NCBI GenBank assembly: GCA_024138025.1
Contig: JAMXBD010000394.1
Coordinates: 372,001 to 436,000, forward strand
Direction of reading: 5' to 3'
DNA length: 64,000 nt
Origin: Combretum micranthum
Lineage: Eukaryota > Streptophyta > Magnoliopsida > Myrtales > Combretaceae
How positions within the stretch are numbered: position 1 is the first letter of the stretch; every line of letters begins with the position of its first letter. The notes beneath the pieces are model-generated. The model worked only from the letters and a program-made list of their open reading frames with translations, was not told where the DNA came from and did not search any database. The position numbers and the translations under genes were made by a program. Positions 10,221 through 22,457 of the stretch are shown one piece after another.

Positions 10221-11327
10221 CGGCGCTACTTTAGGCTTGGAGAGGGGAAAAATTTATTTTTTTGTTATTTTGTTAATTAAAAGTAAGAAATGAAAGATGT
10301 GAAGTTGTATTGGAAATGAAAATGTGTAAGAAATAGGTGTATAGGTTGTAAGAAAAAGTAGAGATAGATGAATAGTGTGGAATAGTAGAAAATAGTGTAA
10401 TGTAAAAGTAGACATGACAATTTAATACCGGTAGTAAGAAAATACGCGTATAAAAGCGATATCTGGTATTTTTAGCTATCGAAAAATTACGAAATTGATA
10501 TTTTTGGAAATCTCATATTTTTACGAGTCTAACGGTATATTCGGAGTATTTTTCCTATTCCGGGCTTCCGGACACGTTTTTCAAGAACTATGTCCAATCG
10601 GGTTCAAAGGACACTCGAATTTTGAAAAACTGATATTTTTATAAAACCTATAGCTATTACGAACTATTAGAACTAATTTTTCCAACTTCGTTTTCTAGGG
10701 CTTGAGAAAACGGCAATGCCGGACTTAAGCGGTTACGGTAAACTAGGGTTTGGTTGATACTGGGAAATCTGGTTGACTTCTGATTAGGGTTTAAACTATA
10801 ATTCGGATCCAAAAATTTCAGGGATTTACATCTATGGTTTATCTTATTTTATTTTTTATTATTTAATAATTTTTAGTTCTCGGGATCGTTTAACCGAGTC
10901 TAGGGTTATGAGTTTACTCAGTTTGACTTTTAGTGAAAATTGAAAATTGTGATTCTAAAACTTTATCGAAGGATTTAGGATTTTATCATTTCGTTGTTAA
11001 GCGGTATTTGGATCTATTGTTTTGATTCTCGTTTTAAGAATTGGATAGATGATTTAATTGGTGTGCAGACGTTGATTATACCGATAATTGGACTTTATAT
11101 TTTGTTTCAAGGGTTCTCGTTTTCTCAAGATTAGAAAACTCGTTTTTTTGATCTTATTTGGAATTAAGTTTTGGCTTGATTCGATTTTTTAGGGTTTCGT
11201 TTCCAGTGTTTTGACTCGGTCTAGAATTTAGTTTTTATCTTGAGTCAATTTTTCCAGGATTTGAATTTTTGATTTTAGACTTCTAGGATTATTTTCAAGA
11301 ATTATGAAATTTTCGGGGGGTTTTACA

Positions 11328-11459
11328 CCCTTAGCCCAACCCATTAGGAGGAGGAGGTTAACTGTGAGGGCTTATCTAAGCCAGTTCATCCGAAGGGATG
11401 ATAGAGGATCTTCTAGCCAAGGACGACTCCCTAGCCCCACACCAGACGACTCCGAGTGA
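11328..11459 (+). pseudogene. C-terminal remnant of an ORF upstream of gag in P
   Basis: One frame is open from the A junction to a TGA at 11457-11459 (about 43 codons). It is arginine-rich first (RRRR) and acidic at the end (PDDSE). Elements B, C and D also have ORFs between PBS and gag, so this is probably the tail of P's version, cut by A. No known domain is visible. Confidence 0.4.
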
Positions 11460-12036
11460 GCCATGGAGGAATAGAGTCGAGTGTCCCATAGAGTCCAATA
11501 GTACTTTTGTGAGTAGGCAATGCGGGATGCCAATTTGCCTTAGGTTTTCTTCATAGTTTAGTATGTTGTCTTTCTTTTTCTTTTCTTTTCTTTTCTATGT
11601 CTCTAGATGTTGTTAGATTGAAGTTATCAGCTAATATTGCAAGGTTAGATTTGTGTTGCCAAATTTTGTAAGCTTATTTGTAATACAACTCTAGTATGGC
11701 ACATCAAATCAATGAAGTATTATGTTGATTCCAAGACTGAAGTTTCACAAGCATTATACTTTTGCATTAGTAATAGACTACATTCATTACACTTAATTGT
11801 ATAAACATCTTTTCATTCATATCATCACTTGATTTAGAATTCCTTGCTTGTTATGAGCTCTTTTGCTCTAAGAACCTTTTTAGTTGACGATTTAATGTAA
11901 TAATTTTCCTCGATCTGGTGTAAATTCAATAGTTTTTTAAATTATTCCTAAAATTTTTATGAATTCCTTAATCAAAGTTTTATAAATCACGAAAATTTAA
12001 AGAAGAAATAAAACTCACTAAGACATTATGTAACAG
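11460..12036 (+). other. Non-coding leader between upstream ORF and gag of P
   Basis: A TTTTC-rich stretch at about 11570-11595 and AT-rich sequence; no ORF or domain. It ends in ACAG just before the gag frame. Confidence 0.5.
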
Positions 12037-13475
12037 CCGAAACCGAAGAAACCGTAATAGGGAGCAAGAACAACCCCCAAACGAAGCTAGTAGTGCAAAC
12101 CAGCAAGATCATCCCCAAGCCAACCAACCTGAGGCTGCTCAGCTCAATCCTCAAGCAGCTATGATGAATGCAATTGGACAACTGATAAACCTGCTTACTG
12201 CATTCATACAAAACTAGAATCAAAATCAACCTTAGAATCCCGAATCAAGTATGAGAGATTCAGCACCTTTGTTACCACCTCCACCACCTCCGCCATATAG
12301 GGGAATGCAAGCAGAGGTTCCCTTACCCCCTGAGGAGCAATCTTACAATGCTCGCCATCCACCCCCTCCGCCACATAGAGGATATCAAAGGAGTTCTCTC
12401 CCCGACTTTATCAAAAGCAACCACTACTTCGAAGGAGCGTTTCGAAAGCCCGACGAAGTAGAGGATTGGTTAGCGCAAGTGGAGCGCTCTTTCGCAACTT
12501 ATGAGATTCCACCATATCTCTGACTGGAGTATGGCACCTACATACTGAGATATAATGCCAGAGTATGGTGGGAATCAAAATGGAGAAGTTTGGCACCCCC
12601 TATTAGTTGGGAGACCTTTCGCAGGGAGTTCCCGGAGAACTATTTTCCTGCCAGCTTCGAGTGAGATATAGTGTAGATTTCTTGCATGTTAAGCAGAGAG
12701 GCAGAACAATCGAGCAGTATGAGATGGAATTCAACCACCTGCTACAATATGCTCCCGAATCTTACAAAAACAGTGAGGAGCTACAAAAACAAGTGTTTTT
12801 GGAAGGTCTCGATGAAGACCTAGGGGTGAAGTTGGAGGAATCGGGTTTGCAAACTTACCTTGAGGTGATTGAGAAAGCCCGGTTGATTGAAGGGGCTAAG
12901 AAGAGGAAACATTATGAGTCGGACAAGAGAGTATCCGGGAAGAGACAATTCGATGCCCCCGGCTCAAGCTATAAAGGAAAGAGATACAAGCCTTACCATG
13001 GGTTTAAGGATAACAACGGTGGAAAGTCCAACCAAATCTAGCGGAACGTTACTTGTTGGAAGTGTAAGGGAAGCCATTATCCAAGGCAGTGCCCACACTG
13101 AAGGGCAAGTGCTACTTCTATGGCGAGGCGGGCCATCTAGTTTATGCTTGCCCGAAGAAGATGATGATAACCTGCTTCCTTTGCAAGGAAAAAGGGCACA
13201 TAGCCTCCGAGTGCTCCCAAAGGAAAAGTGTGGCTACCCGGCCTTATGGAAACCTAAGTAATGATAACACCCTACGATCTGGCAGCAAGGGTGGAAGCCG
13301 TGTAGCTTCAGCCATGCACGGAATGCGGCTATACAACTTTGAAGGCCAATGGATGATTGAAGAGGATGAGGAGGAAGGTGTGGAGCTGGCCGCTTTGGAC
13401 CAAGGCGATGACGCAGATGGCAGCTTGGTGACAGGATGCATAAGGGTGAATAAGAATGAAGCTTATGTGTTGTTT
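12037..13475 (+). pseudogene. gag of P
   Basis: The frame begins with an arginine-rich stretch (RNRRNRNREQ) directly after ACAG, without ATG, as in A, B and D. Two in-frame TAG codons (likely former CAG) interrupt the Q-rich N-terminus near 12215-12235. A proline-rich segment (12261-12400) precedes the conserved DFIKSNHYFEGAF and the gag core (RVRYSVDFLHVKQRGRTIEQ, LLQYAPESYKNSEEL, about 12440-12900, frameshifted near 12525 and 12605). Three zinc knuckles follow: CWKCKGSHYPRQC (13054-13092), one with its second cysteine changed to tyrosine (KCYFYGEAGH), and CFLCKEKGHIASEC. The acidic tail (EEDEEEG) runs through SLVTG straight into protease with no intron. Confidence 0.85.
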
Positions 13476-13990
13476 GACACGGGAGCAACTCCTTTGTCAC
13501 TACCAACTTGGCTAAGCAGCTTGGATTACCCATAGCCATGATGACCACCAGCATAAGGATTAAGATACCCACAGGTAGTGTCGTGTCGACCCGGGAAATA
13601 ATAAGGGATTGCTTATTAGAAATCCAAAGACATATCTCAACAAGTGATCTGATAGTTTTGGAGATGAGTAAGTATGAAGTTATCTCGGAATGAATTGGCT
13701 AAGTAAGGTTAAAGCCATCGTGGATTGTCAACGAAAAGTGATAAGTTTTGACGACCACAAGAAGGAGAGAGTAAACTTCCTCGGGGAAACCACGATACGA
13801 AGGGATTTCGAGTTAAGCTCTTTTGAGCTAATGATGGAAGATGAGGAAATTGTACCAATAGAAGATGCTTGGGTTAGAGAGGAGAAGAGTGAAAGGAAAG
13901 ACATACCCATGGTAAATGAGTTTGAAGATGTATTTCCCGAAGTACTACCTAGTTTGCCACCAAAAAGGGAGATCGACTTCGAAATCATTC
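13476..13990 (+). pseudogene. Protease region of P
   Basis: The aspartic protease active site DTGA is at 13476-13487 (LFDTGAT). The frame shifts just after it. The rest of the domain and the linker to RT are recognisable in three frames up to KREIDFEI (about 13960-13990). It would cut Gag-Pol within the particle; inactive here. Confidence 0.8.
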
Positions 13991-14660
13991 TAGCCCCAGG
14001 TACAGAACCGATATCGAAGGCACCATACCGGATGGCCCGGTGGAATTAAAAGAATTGAAAACCCAATTATAAGAGCTTTTGGATCAAGGATTCATAGGAC
14101 CCAGTGTGTTGCCATGGGGCGCACCGGTGTTGTTTGTAAAGAAGAAAGATGGGTCTATGAGGTTATATATCGATTATCGGGAATTGAATAAAGTCACAGT
14201 CAAGAATCGATACCCTCTTCCAAGAATTGATGACCTCTTCGACCAGCTTCAAGGGGCGAGTGTGTTCTCGCGCATTGATTTGTGTTCAGGGTATCACTAG
14301 AGAATAAAGCTTGAAGATGTACCTAAAACAGCCTTCCGTACGCGGTACGGGCACTATGAGTTTTTAGTTATGCCATTTGGATTAACCAATGCACCGGCTG
14401 CATTTATGGACCTCATGAACCGAGTCTACAAACCATTATTGGATAAGTGTGTGATTGTGTTCATAGATGATATTTTGATCTATTCCAAAACCAGGGAACA
14501 ACATGAGGAGCATCTACGGATGGCGTTACAAACCTTAAGAGAAAATAAGTTGTACGCCAAGCTATCCAAGTGTGATTTTTGGTTGGATAGGATATCTTTT
14601 CTTGGACATGTGGTGATGGGAGAAGGAATATCTGTAGACTGAAAAGATTAAGGCTGTAGT
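13991..14660 (+). pseudogene. Reverse transcriptase of P
   Basis: RT motifs are in order: [31 protein letters not shown], a TAG inside the GYHQLRI motif (near 14298), [13 protein letters not shown] and the catalytic FIDD (14460-14471) followed by ILIYS. A frameshift lies near 14040 and a second break at about 14640. Length and motif spacing match Ty3/gypsy RT. Confidence 0.88.
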
Positions 14661-15250
14661 GGAGTGGAAACAACCTGAAACAGTGACTGAAGTGAGAAGC
14701 TTCCAAGGTTTGGCCGGTTACTACTGCAAGTTTGTGAAGGATTTCTCTAAAATTGCCAAACCTCTGACACAACTGATACAAAAGAATGAGAAATTTGTGT
14801 GGACAGATAAAAGGGAGCAAAGTTTCCAAGAATTGAAACAACGCTTGGTGTCAGCTCCGATTCTAGTACTACCTGACCCCGAAAAACCTTATACAGTGCA
14901 TAGTGACACCTCCAGGAATGGCCTTGGATGTGTGTTGATGCAAGAAGGAAAAGTCATCGCTTATGCCTTTAGACAATTAAGGCCTCATGAGCAGAATTAT
15001 CCTACACACGATTTGGAGTTGGCTGCTGTGGTTTTTGCCTTGAAGTTGTGGAGACACTACCTGTATGGACAAAGATGTGAAGTATACATGCATCATAAGA
15101 GCCTCAAATATTTGTTCACACAAAAGGAGTTGAACATGAGGTAGAGACAGTGGTTGGAACATATAAAGGACTATGACTTAGGAATCAATTACTGTCCAAG
15201 AAAATTGAACGCCGTTGCCGATGCCTTGAGCCGCAAAAGTTACGGGGAAG
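14661..15250 (+). pseudogene. RNase H region of P
   Basis: Starts at [12 protein letters not shown] (RT connection) and continues through the gypsy RNase H pattern: [26 protein letters not shown] (first catalytic Asp), [37 protein letters not shown] and YCPRKLNAVADALSRK. A TAG breaks it near 15142. It would remove the RNA strand during reverse transcription. Confidence 0.85.
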
Positions 15251-16350
15251 TAGCAGCTCTACTCACAGAACAAAATGAACTGATAAGGGAATTTGAAAGG
15301 TTAAGAATTGAGTTTGTAGGGCAAGATGCTGAAATGGAGATTGCAAATTTGGTCATGGAACCCACCTTGATCGACAGGATCAAGAGAGCTCAAAGATATG
15401 ATGAAGTAATAAAGAAGATCAAGGAAGAAGTATACAAAGGAAAGTATACGGACTTCACTCTAGATGATGAAGAGGTGGTTAGGATGAAAGGGAGATTGTG
15501 TGTGCCGGAAGATGAAGAACTGAGAAAAGAAATCATGAGCGAAGCTCACAACTCCGGTTACACCGTGCACCCGGGTGGTACAAAAATGTATCAAGACATA
15601 AAAAGCCACTATTTGTGGAATGGTATGAAGAGGGATGTGGCTGATTATGTTATGAAGTGTGCCGTGTGTCAACAGGTTAAAGTGGAACATCAACGGCCGG
15701 GAGGATTATTAAAGCCCCTACCCATTCCCTAATGGAAGTAGGATCAGATCTCAATGGACTTTGTACGTGGATTTTCGAAAACCTCCACGGGATGTGATGC
15801 AGTTTAGGTAATAGTGGATCGCTTGACAAAGTCAGCACACTTCTTACCAATCAATATGACCTATTCGCTGGATAAGTTGGCTAAGATCTACATTAGAGAG
15901 ATTGTACGACTTCATGGTATACCAGCGGGGATCGTTTCAGATCGGGATCCAAGGTTCGTATCAAAGTTCTGGACAAGTTTACAAAAGAGCCTAGGCACCA
16001 AGTTGCATTTCAGTACTGCCTACCATCCTCAGACAGATGGACAGTCTGAGCGAACCATTCAGACCTTAGAGGATATGTTAAGAGCATGCATTTTGGAATT
16101 TAAAGGAAGTTGGGACAATCACATACCTCTAATTGAGTTTACCTATAACAATAGCTACCACTCAACCATTCAGATGCCACCCTATGAAGCCTTATATGGA
16201 CGGCGTTGTAGGTCCCTTCTATTTTGGGACAATGTGGAAAAGCTTGCTATTGGGCCAGAATTAGTTCAAGAAGTAGCTGATAAGGTCAGGGTCATTCAAT
16301 AGAAGATGAAAGAAGCTCAGGACAGACAGAAGAGTTGGGCCGATCTGAAA
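15251..16350 (+). pseudogene. Integrase core of P
   Basis: The zinc-binding HHCC region is seen (H in SGYTVHPGGTKMYQ, then CAVCQQVK, about 15545-15680). The DDE core follows: MDF (first Asp, just past a stop near 15730), VSDRDPRF (second Asp, about 15938-15960) and TDGQSERTIQTLEDMLRAC (catalytic Glu, about 16035-16090), then IEFTYNNSYHSTIQM and YEALYGRRCRS. Two stops (near 15730 and 15806) break the frame. It would insert the cDNA into the host genome. Confidence 0.88.
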
Positions 16351-16832
16351 AGAAGAGAACTTGAATTCTAAGTGGGCGATCATATCTACCTAAAGATAAA
16401 CCCGATAAGAGCATAAAGAGGATGCAGACTCAAGGGAAATTAAGCCCAAGGTATATTGGACCCTTTGAGATTTTGGAGAAAGTGAGAAGTTTAGCCTATC
16501 GACTAGCCTTACCGCCAATCTTGTCGAGAGTTCATAATGTGTTCCACGTGTCGGTGCTAAGAAAGTATGTGCCTGACCCTAAGCGGATATTGGAATTGGA
16601 ACCCATTCGCCTAAAGGAGAATCTCACATATGAAGAGCATCCCGTAAAGATCTTGGATAAGAAAACTCAAAAGCTTCGGAATAAAGAGATTCGATATGTC
16701 AAAGTATTGTGGAGAAACCACGCTTCTAAGGAAGCAACTTGGGAAGCTGAGGAGGAGACTCGAAGGAAATACCCCGAGTTGTTTGAGGAACAAGGTACGT
16801 CAGTTCAGTTTTTAGGACAAAACTCTTTTTAA
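16351..16832 (+). pseudogene. C-terminal region of P with chromodomain-like segment
   Basis: A frame from 16422 to the TAA at 16830-16832 carries GPFEILEKV, LRKYVPDPKRILEL, YEEHPVKILDKK, IRYVKVLWRNH and EATWEAEEETRRKYPELFE. The last part matches the integrase-linked chromodomain of the Tekay clade, which biases insertion toward heterochromatin. That fits the dense nesting seen here. The first residues of this region are out of frame (stops near 16302 and 16370). Confidence 0.85.
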
Positions 16833-16843
16833 GGTGGGTAGGT
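16828..16843 (+). other. Polypurine tract of P
   Basis: AAGGTGGGTAGG directly before the LTR start TGTAAAC at 16844; it primes plus-strand DNA synthesis. Confidence 0.75.
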
Positions 16844-18249
16844 TGTAAACCCGGTTTTTCTAGTAACCAAGATAACTCGAGAATCGGAATCCAAAACCCT
16901 AAACCGGAATAGCTTAAGACTAGAGTGAGAACTAGAAACCCTAAATACGGCTTTTTCTCGGTTTCCAATTAAGAAACATTTATAAGAAAAATTAATTTTG
17001 AATATAGTTCTTGATTATATTTCAAACCAAGAAAAGATCAGATTTTGATAAAATTTTGATTCCGGGCTTTTCCGAGACCCATTATAGAAAAACATGCCCC
17101 AGAACTTGAATTTCAAAAATTTACTTGTGAATACTCATTTGAATCAAAATTTAATAAGGGTTTCAAAAATATAAATTTCATAATTTTTCAGTTTATGAAA
17201 AATACAGTTATAGCCTTTTTATTCGTATTTTCTTACTACCGGTAATTAAGCTGTCTTAATTACTATTCATCACTATTCACAAGTACAACCTACTACTCAC
17301 AAGTACACCCTATTCTTATAACCTTACAATCACTCAATCACATTTTCTTTTCCAAAGACTTTTGTCTCTAAATAATTATTTCAATTTATAACAATTAGTA
17401 CTCAAATCAATCAAAACAAGTCACACAAAAATCAACCCCAAACCACCACCCCCCTCCAAAACTAATGAGCTTTTGTGCAATTTTTATTTTTTACTTATTT
17501 TATCCCATTTAACCTAATTTCATTTCCTATATAAACTACATTTTCTCTCTCTCACTTCATTCTTCTCATTTTTCAAACTTTCCAAAGGTAAAAAGCTCTC
17601 AAATTCTCTCCCTCTCACACTTCATTGCCGTGAGCCTTAGTGCTCCTACACACACACACACAACTTTCTTTTTTTTTTCTTCATTTGTCTCCTATTTTAC
17701 TTCAAGTAAAAGAACTTTTGCTCCTTCTACTCATAGATCCTTGTAATGGCAAGGATATTCTTGGATATTTCCAACTAAATGTCCCCACGGTCTCTTGCTA
17801 GGGACAAGGAAATATCAATACAAGAATACCAAACCATCACAAAGTAGATCTTGCATTTAAAGGAGCTTTCATGTTATAAACTTCATGATCATCCATCTAA
17901 AAGTATTTTGACCGAAAGATCTTTCATAAAAATGTAGTTTTTATGTTTTCAAAACCTATTTAAGCACTTAAGATAGTAGTTCTATCATTGTACCACTCAT
18001 ATTCATGTAGGCATTTAAGATCTCATCTTTATTTTGAGTTTATGTGCATTAATGGTCATCAATGCTTTTGTCTTGAGTAAATAACCTTGCTAGTACATAG
18101 ATTTATAGGTAGATGAGTTAATGAAACCAAAAAGGAAAACACTTTTCAAGAAATGAGCTAGTGTAAATTCGGATGACTTGAGAAACCTAGTTTAAAAACC
18201 CTTTTATCAACTTCTAAACAAGTATTTTACAAGAAAAATGAAGCCTATA
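16844..18249 (+). repeat. 3' LTR of P, left segment
   Basis: Starts TGTAAACCCGG behind the PPT. It contains TATATAAA (17528-17535) and a donor AAAG|GTAAAA (17587/17588). The segment ends at the CTATA target duplication of S1 (18245-18249). Confidence 0.9.
17528..17535 (+). promoter_or_regulatory. TATA box of the P LTR
   Basis: TATATAAA, about 55 bp upstream of the donor-like AG|GTAAAA; the short leader between is CT-rich and lacks ATG. Confidence 0.6.
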
Positions 18250-20374
18250 TGTAAGCCCCGGAAAATTTGAATAAATAATTTTAAGATGGACTTCGAAAAT
18301 AAACCTAGAAATCACTCCAAATTAAAACCAAATTTCAACCCAAAACGCGAACGAATACATAAACTTCTTAATCTTGAGAAAATGAAAATCTTTAAAAAAT
18401 AAAATAAGAACACAGTGGTCTTCAAATTCAAAACTACGACGTACGAAAAATTCCATAATTAACTCCAACTTATAAAATCGGGTAATATAAAGCCCAAAAA
18501 AACAACTATTAAAAAGTAAATAATGATTGACCTTCGGAAATAAAACTCGATTCAAGAATTCGAAATATTAAGAGATATTAAATATTACAAAAATAAAATT
18601 TAAAAATAGATTTCTCAAATTAAAAATGTTGTATAAACATAAATATTAGTTTCCAAATTGGCAAAGGTCTAAACCGGAAAATCACCCGGAAATAATGGAA
18701 TGCAATAGCCTAAGTCGGCAACCTAGTGCCCTAACCCTAGAGGCCGAGGCGTAGCTAAATATGTATATAGCTCATAGTAATACGAGTTTGTTTAAAAATA
18801 TCATATTGGTAAATTTTTGACCTATTTCGAACCGTTCGGATACAGACTTCGAAAAGCGTGTCCCGGGGCTCGAGATATAAAAAATATCAATAGTACCGTT
18901 AGACTCGTAATTTCATAAGATTTCTAAATATATCAGTTATATAATTTTTGGGTTATAAAAGTTACGGTTATAACCTTTTTATCGTATTTCCATTATTACC
19001 GGTAATTGATTAGACTTTTGCACTATTCATTTTTATTTTATTACAAAATTTTATTATTCTTATAAAGCCTTTATTTTTAGATAAATATTTTATATGTTAT
19101 AGAAAATTTTGTTTTTCTAAAATTTAGTTCGTTTGGGTCTTTACGGGATCAGATTCTGTTTAAGACCTGGTACTAAAAAAAAAATAAATTAATTTAATAA
19201 TTGGAAATATTTTAAAAATATTTTTATTCCATAAAATATTTTTCTAGAATTTTTCGGGTTATAAAAATATTATTTATAGCTCATATTCTCGTATTTTGAC
19301 CGTACGGTAACGTATTTGTTAAAATACTAAAATAATTCAAATAATTATTTAATTTTTATTATGAAAATTCTGTTACAATTATTTGGAATAAATTTTCCAA
19401 TTTTATTTTATTTTAATTTATTTTATTAATAAAGTACTTTTACAACCCATACATTCAAGTACTTACTATACTTCTTTCACTTCATCTTTCTACACATAAT
19501 CCCACAATTCATGGCAGATTTTTGATCTTTGCTGCCATTGTCCTTTTATTTAATCATAATTTGACTAAAATAATTATTTTCTACTCCTTCTTAAGAAAGC
19601 TACATAATACATTTATTACGCAAATCAATTTTAAGTCAAAATTCAAACAAATTTCTCTCTCCCTTCTCCTAATTCACGTGCAGCATGTCCAAAATTGGTT
19701 GCCATGTTTTATTTTTTTCTCTCATATTACAATTAAAACACTCATTTCTCTCACTCCTTCATTTATTCACTTTTCCTCTTTCATTCTTTAACCTTTTCTC
19801 TCTCTATTTCCTCTCTTTTCTTCTTCTTCTTGTTCATGTTTCTCTAATAAACAAAGCTGCCCCCTTCTTCTTCCATGGCTTCCACACTTCATTTTTAAAG
19901 ATTTTCTAAGCAAATTTCATCCAAAGCTCCATAGGTGTATATAGGTAAAGTATAATGAAGGTTTCATGCATCAAATGAACTTCCATAAGCTTAAAAGCTT
20001 AGGATGATGATGCCAAAAATGAAATCTTTCTCTTCTCCACTTTTATTACTTGTATTATAATTATTTTCTTGTTTAAAGTTATTGTATTTTGTAGATCTAA
20101 CTTTTTATGGCTTTGATTTTTGTTTATGCCATAGATCTTGTTATTTAAGTTGTTATTTTGTCACTCCTTATGATTTATGCATAGATATAGCATTCACATG
20201 TCTATCTTAGTGATTCATGCATGTAAAACTAGTTTAGAAAACTAGATCTAAAGTTTTGAGTTCATAGATGCATTAGTCTTTGTTTATATTCATGAACAAC
20301 TTGCTATAGCTTGATGATGGTAGGAAAGTTGTAGGAAACCCAAGATATTTTGTTTTTAACAAAAATCAATTTTG

Positions 20375-21400
20375 AAAATTCGGATGAAAATGGAACCCTA
20401 TTTAGAAAAGTGGTTTTTCAACTTTAAAATGTATATTTTTATTAAAATGAAGGGCTTAGAGTATAGATACCATAAATGGAAAGATTTTGATAAGTGAAGT
20501 TTAGATCCATGATGTTTATAGCTTATTACCATGCATTTGTTTTATGTTTATGTTCATATTAAATATAGATCTTAGTTATGAACTCAAACAAAATTGTGAA
20601 ATTCGTATTTTGGCAAGACCCATATTTAAAAACTACTTTTCAAGTGTCAAAATGTAATTTTACATAAGAAAATGAAGGCTAATATATATATATAGCATCA
20701 AGACTTCATTTTATATGGTTCAAAGATGATTTTCAAAGATTAATTTTCAAAACAAAGTTCTATTCTCGGATTTTGGCCAAGGCCTAGTGCAAAACATGTT
20801 TTCCAACTCAAAAATAAAGTTTTTATTCAAGAAATGAAGGGCTCTTAAGATATGATATGTAAGGAATGGATTTTCACAAGTTTAGATAGATTTTATCAAA
20901 GATATATCCAAAAATGAATTTTGTAAATTCGGATCCCAACCAAGACCAATTTTTAAAACCATTTATCAACATCAAAACTCATGTTTTATGTGAAAAATGA
21001 AGTATATAGGTAATATGTATCATTAAGTAGTGATTTTTATAAGTTGAAATGAGTTTTGATGAGATTAATGTATAAACAAGAAATAGAATCAAGATGAGAA
21101 AATTTTGAGTTAGTAACCAATTTGTGAAATTCGTAATTTTGAGTGAAGGCCATAGGAACACCTATTATCCAAGTTCAAAATGAAAGTTTATGTATTAAAT
21201 GAAGTCCTTAAGTAATAGATATCATAAGGTCTTAAATTTTAATGCTTTAAACAATTTTCCCTAAATGAATCATTCAAAATGATATTCTAAAATTCGGATT
21301 TTTGAGTAAATCATATTGGAAAACATATTTACAAAGTGTAAAATGGAAAATTTTATGTAGAAATGAAGGTCATAAGTAATATATATAATGAAGACTCAAT
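20375..21400 (+). repeat. Diverged ~160-220 bp tandem repeats in S1
   Basis: An ATTCGGAT-like phrase, followed about 80 bp later by AAATGAAGG and a TATA-rich stretch, recurs near 20378, 20601, 20765, 20927, 21129 and 21292. Similar diverged units occur in the P LTR near 23030-23360. Confidence 0.65.
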
Positions 21401-22408
21401 TTTGACAAAAATAATTATATTTTCTTAAGTAACAAATCCAAAACAAGTGAAAATGATCAAAGTTAGAAAACTAGATTTTTCATAAGTAAGTTGTTATTAT
21501 GGTCTTGCAAAATAAAAAGTTACAAAATTTCCTTTTACCAAAATCATCAAGATCATGCATACATTAAGCTCATCTCATGTCATTCATGTTAGGAAATCAC
21601 TCATATTACATGTATAGTTAAGTTATATAGTAGAAACATTACAAACATTTACAAAACTATTTTTCGGAATCGGAAACCGTTACTGATCAGATCTGATCCC
21701 TCTGTTTCGAGACCTAAATGTTTTCAAAACTTAAAAATAATATTTAATAGATAGATCTTTCGAAGTAGGTAGAAATCGATATAATTTGCGAGATTCCGAG
21801 TTAAAATGACCAAGTTATGGCCGTTTTAAGTTGGAATTCCCGCTTAGGAAGAATTACGAATTTGATAGATTGTGTGAGATAGCTTGGACTAGTTAAGTGA
21901 TGAAATACTTATTAGGGTATTTCTTCCTTTTTAGGTGACCCCGATATCGACGATTCCCTACCACCGGATTACTTATACTAAGAGACCGGTGATCCAATGG
22001 CCGAGTGAGTATTACTTCGATTTCATTTATTGTATGTGATTGTAATAATAGTTGCACTAGATATTTGGTAAAGATAAAATGGATATGCATGATGGGACGA
22101 ATGGGAACTATGTATGCTTACTGTTAATATGAGAAATGGAATGGAAGAATATCGAAGCGAGTGATTAACTATTGCTTGTATAGATGAATTAGAATTGTGT
22201 CTGCGATTATTGACTGATCACTTAAAAGAATTGGTATAATTGATTATTCGGAATTAAAGATGAAATTGAACTCATTCATACACGATGGGGATGGAGCATT
22301 AGCATTTGTTGGTTTATCGTTGTACCTTAAACGATTTTATAGTTTATAGTTGTCCGTAAGCTGAAACGGTCTTGGTCGTACTGCAGGATTCGTTAATCTG
22401 CTAACCCG

Positions 22409-22457
22409 GGATGGAGGGCGTAAGTCCATCCACATATGATTTCCGGCAGGTCATATG
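22409..22457 (+). other. Paired hairpins in S1
   Basis: GGATGGA/TCCATCC (22409-22431), loop GGGCGTAAG, followed by CATATGA/TCATATG (22433-22457), loop TTTCCGGCAGG. Both stems are perfect. Confidence 0.6.

Larger units (their letters stand above)
3585..11327 (-). mobile_element. Element A: Tekay-type gypsy retrotransposon, 5' half
   Basis: Read on the minus strand the order is 5' LTR (7513-11327), PBS (7493-7504), leader, gag, a gag-pro intron, protease and RT. The element is then cut at 3584/3585 by L0. RNase H, integrase, chromodomain and the 3' LTR must lie left of the window. A is closely similar to B throughout. Its right flank is 11328-11332 (CCCTT), inside the leader of element P, so A inserted into P. 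Confidence 0.9.
7513..11327 (-). repeat. 5' LTR of A (3,815 bp)
   Basis: The ends on the minus strand are TGTAAAACCCC (11327) and CGGGGCGTGACA (7513). It has a TATA box (10109-10116), a donor (9988/9989), an acceptor (7919), a hairpin pair (8055-8103) and a terminal GTGGC/GCCAC hairpin next to a KpnI-like GGTACC. The region upstream of TATA holds a long G run (10188-10220). No coding potential. Confidence 0.92.

Noticed and set aside
11340..11470. Possible host gene exon at the start of P
   Set aside because: The open frame continues without break from the A junction, ends at the place where other elements have an upstream ORF, and is followed by P's own leader; no plant gene family fits.
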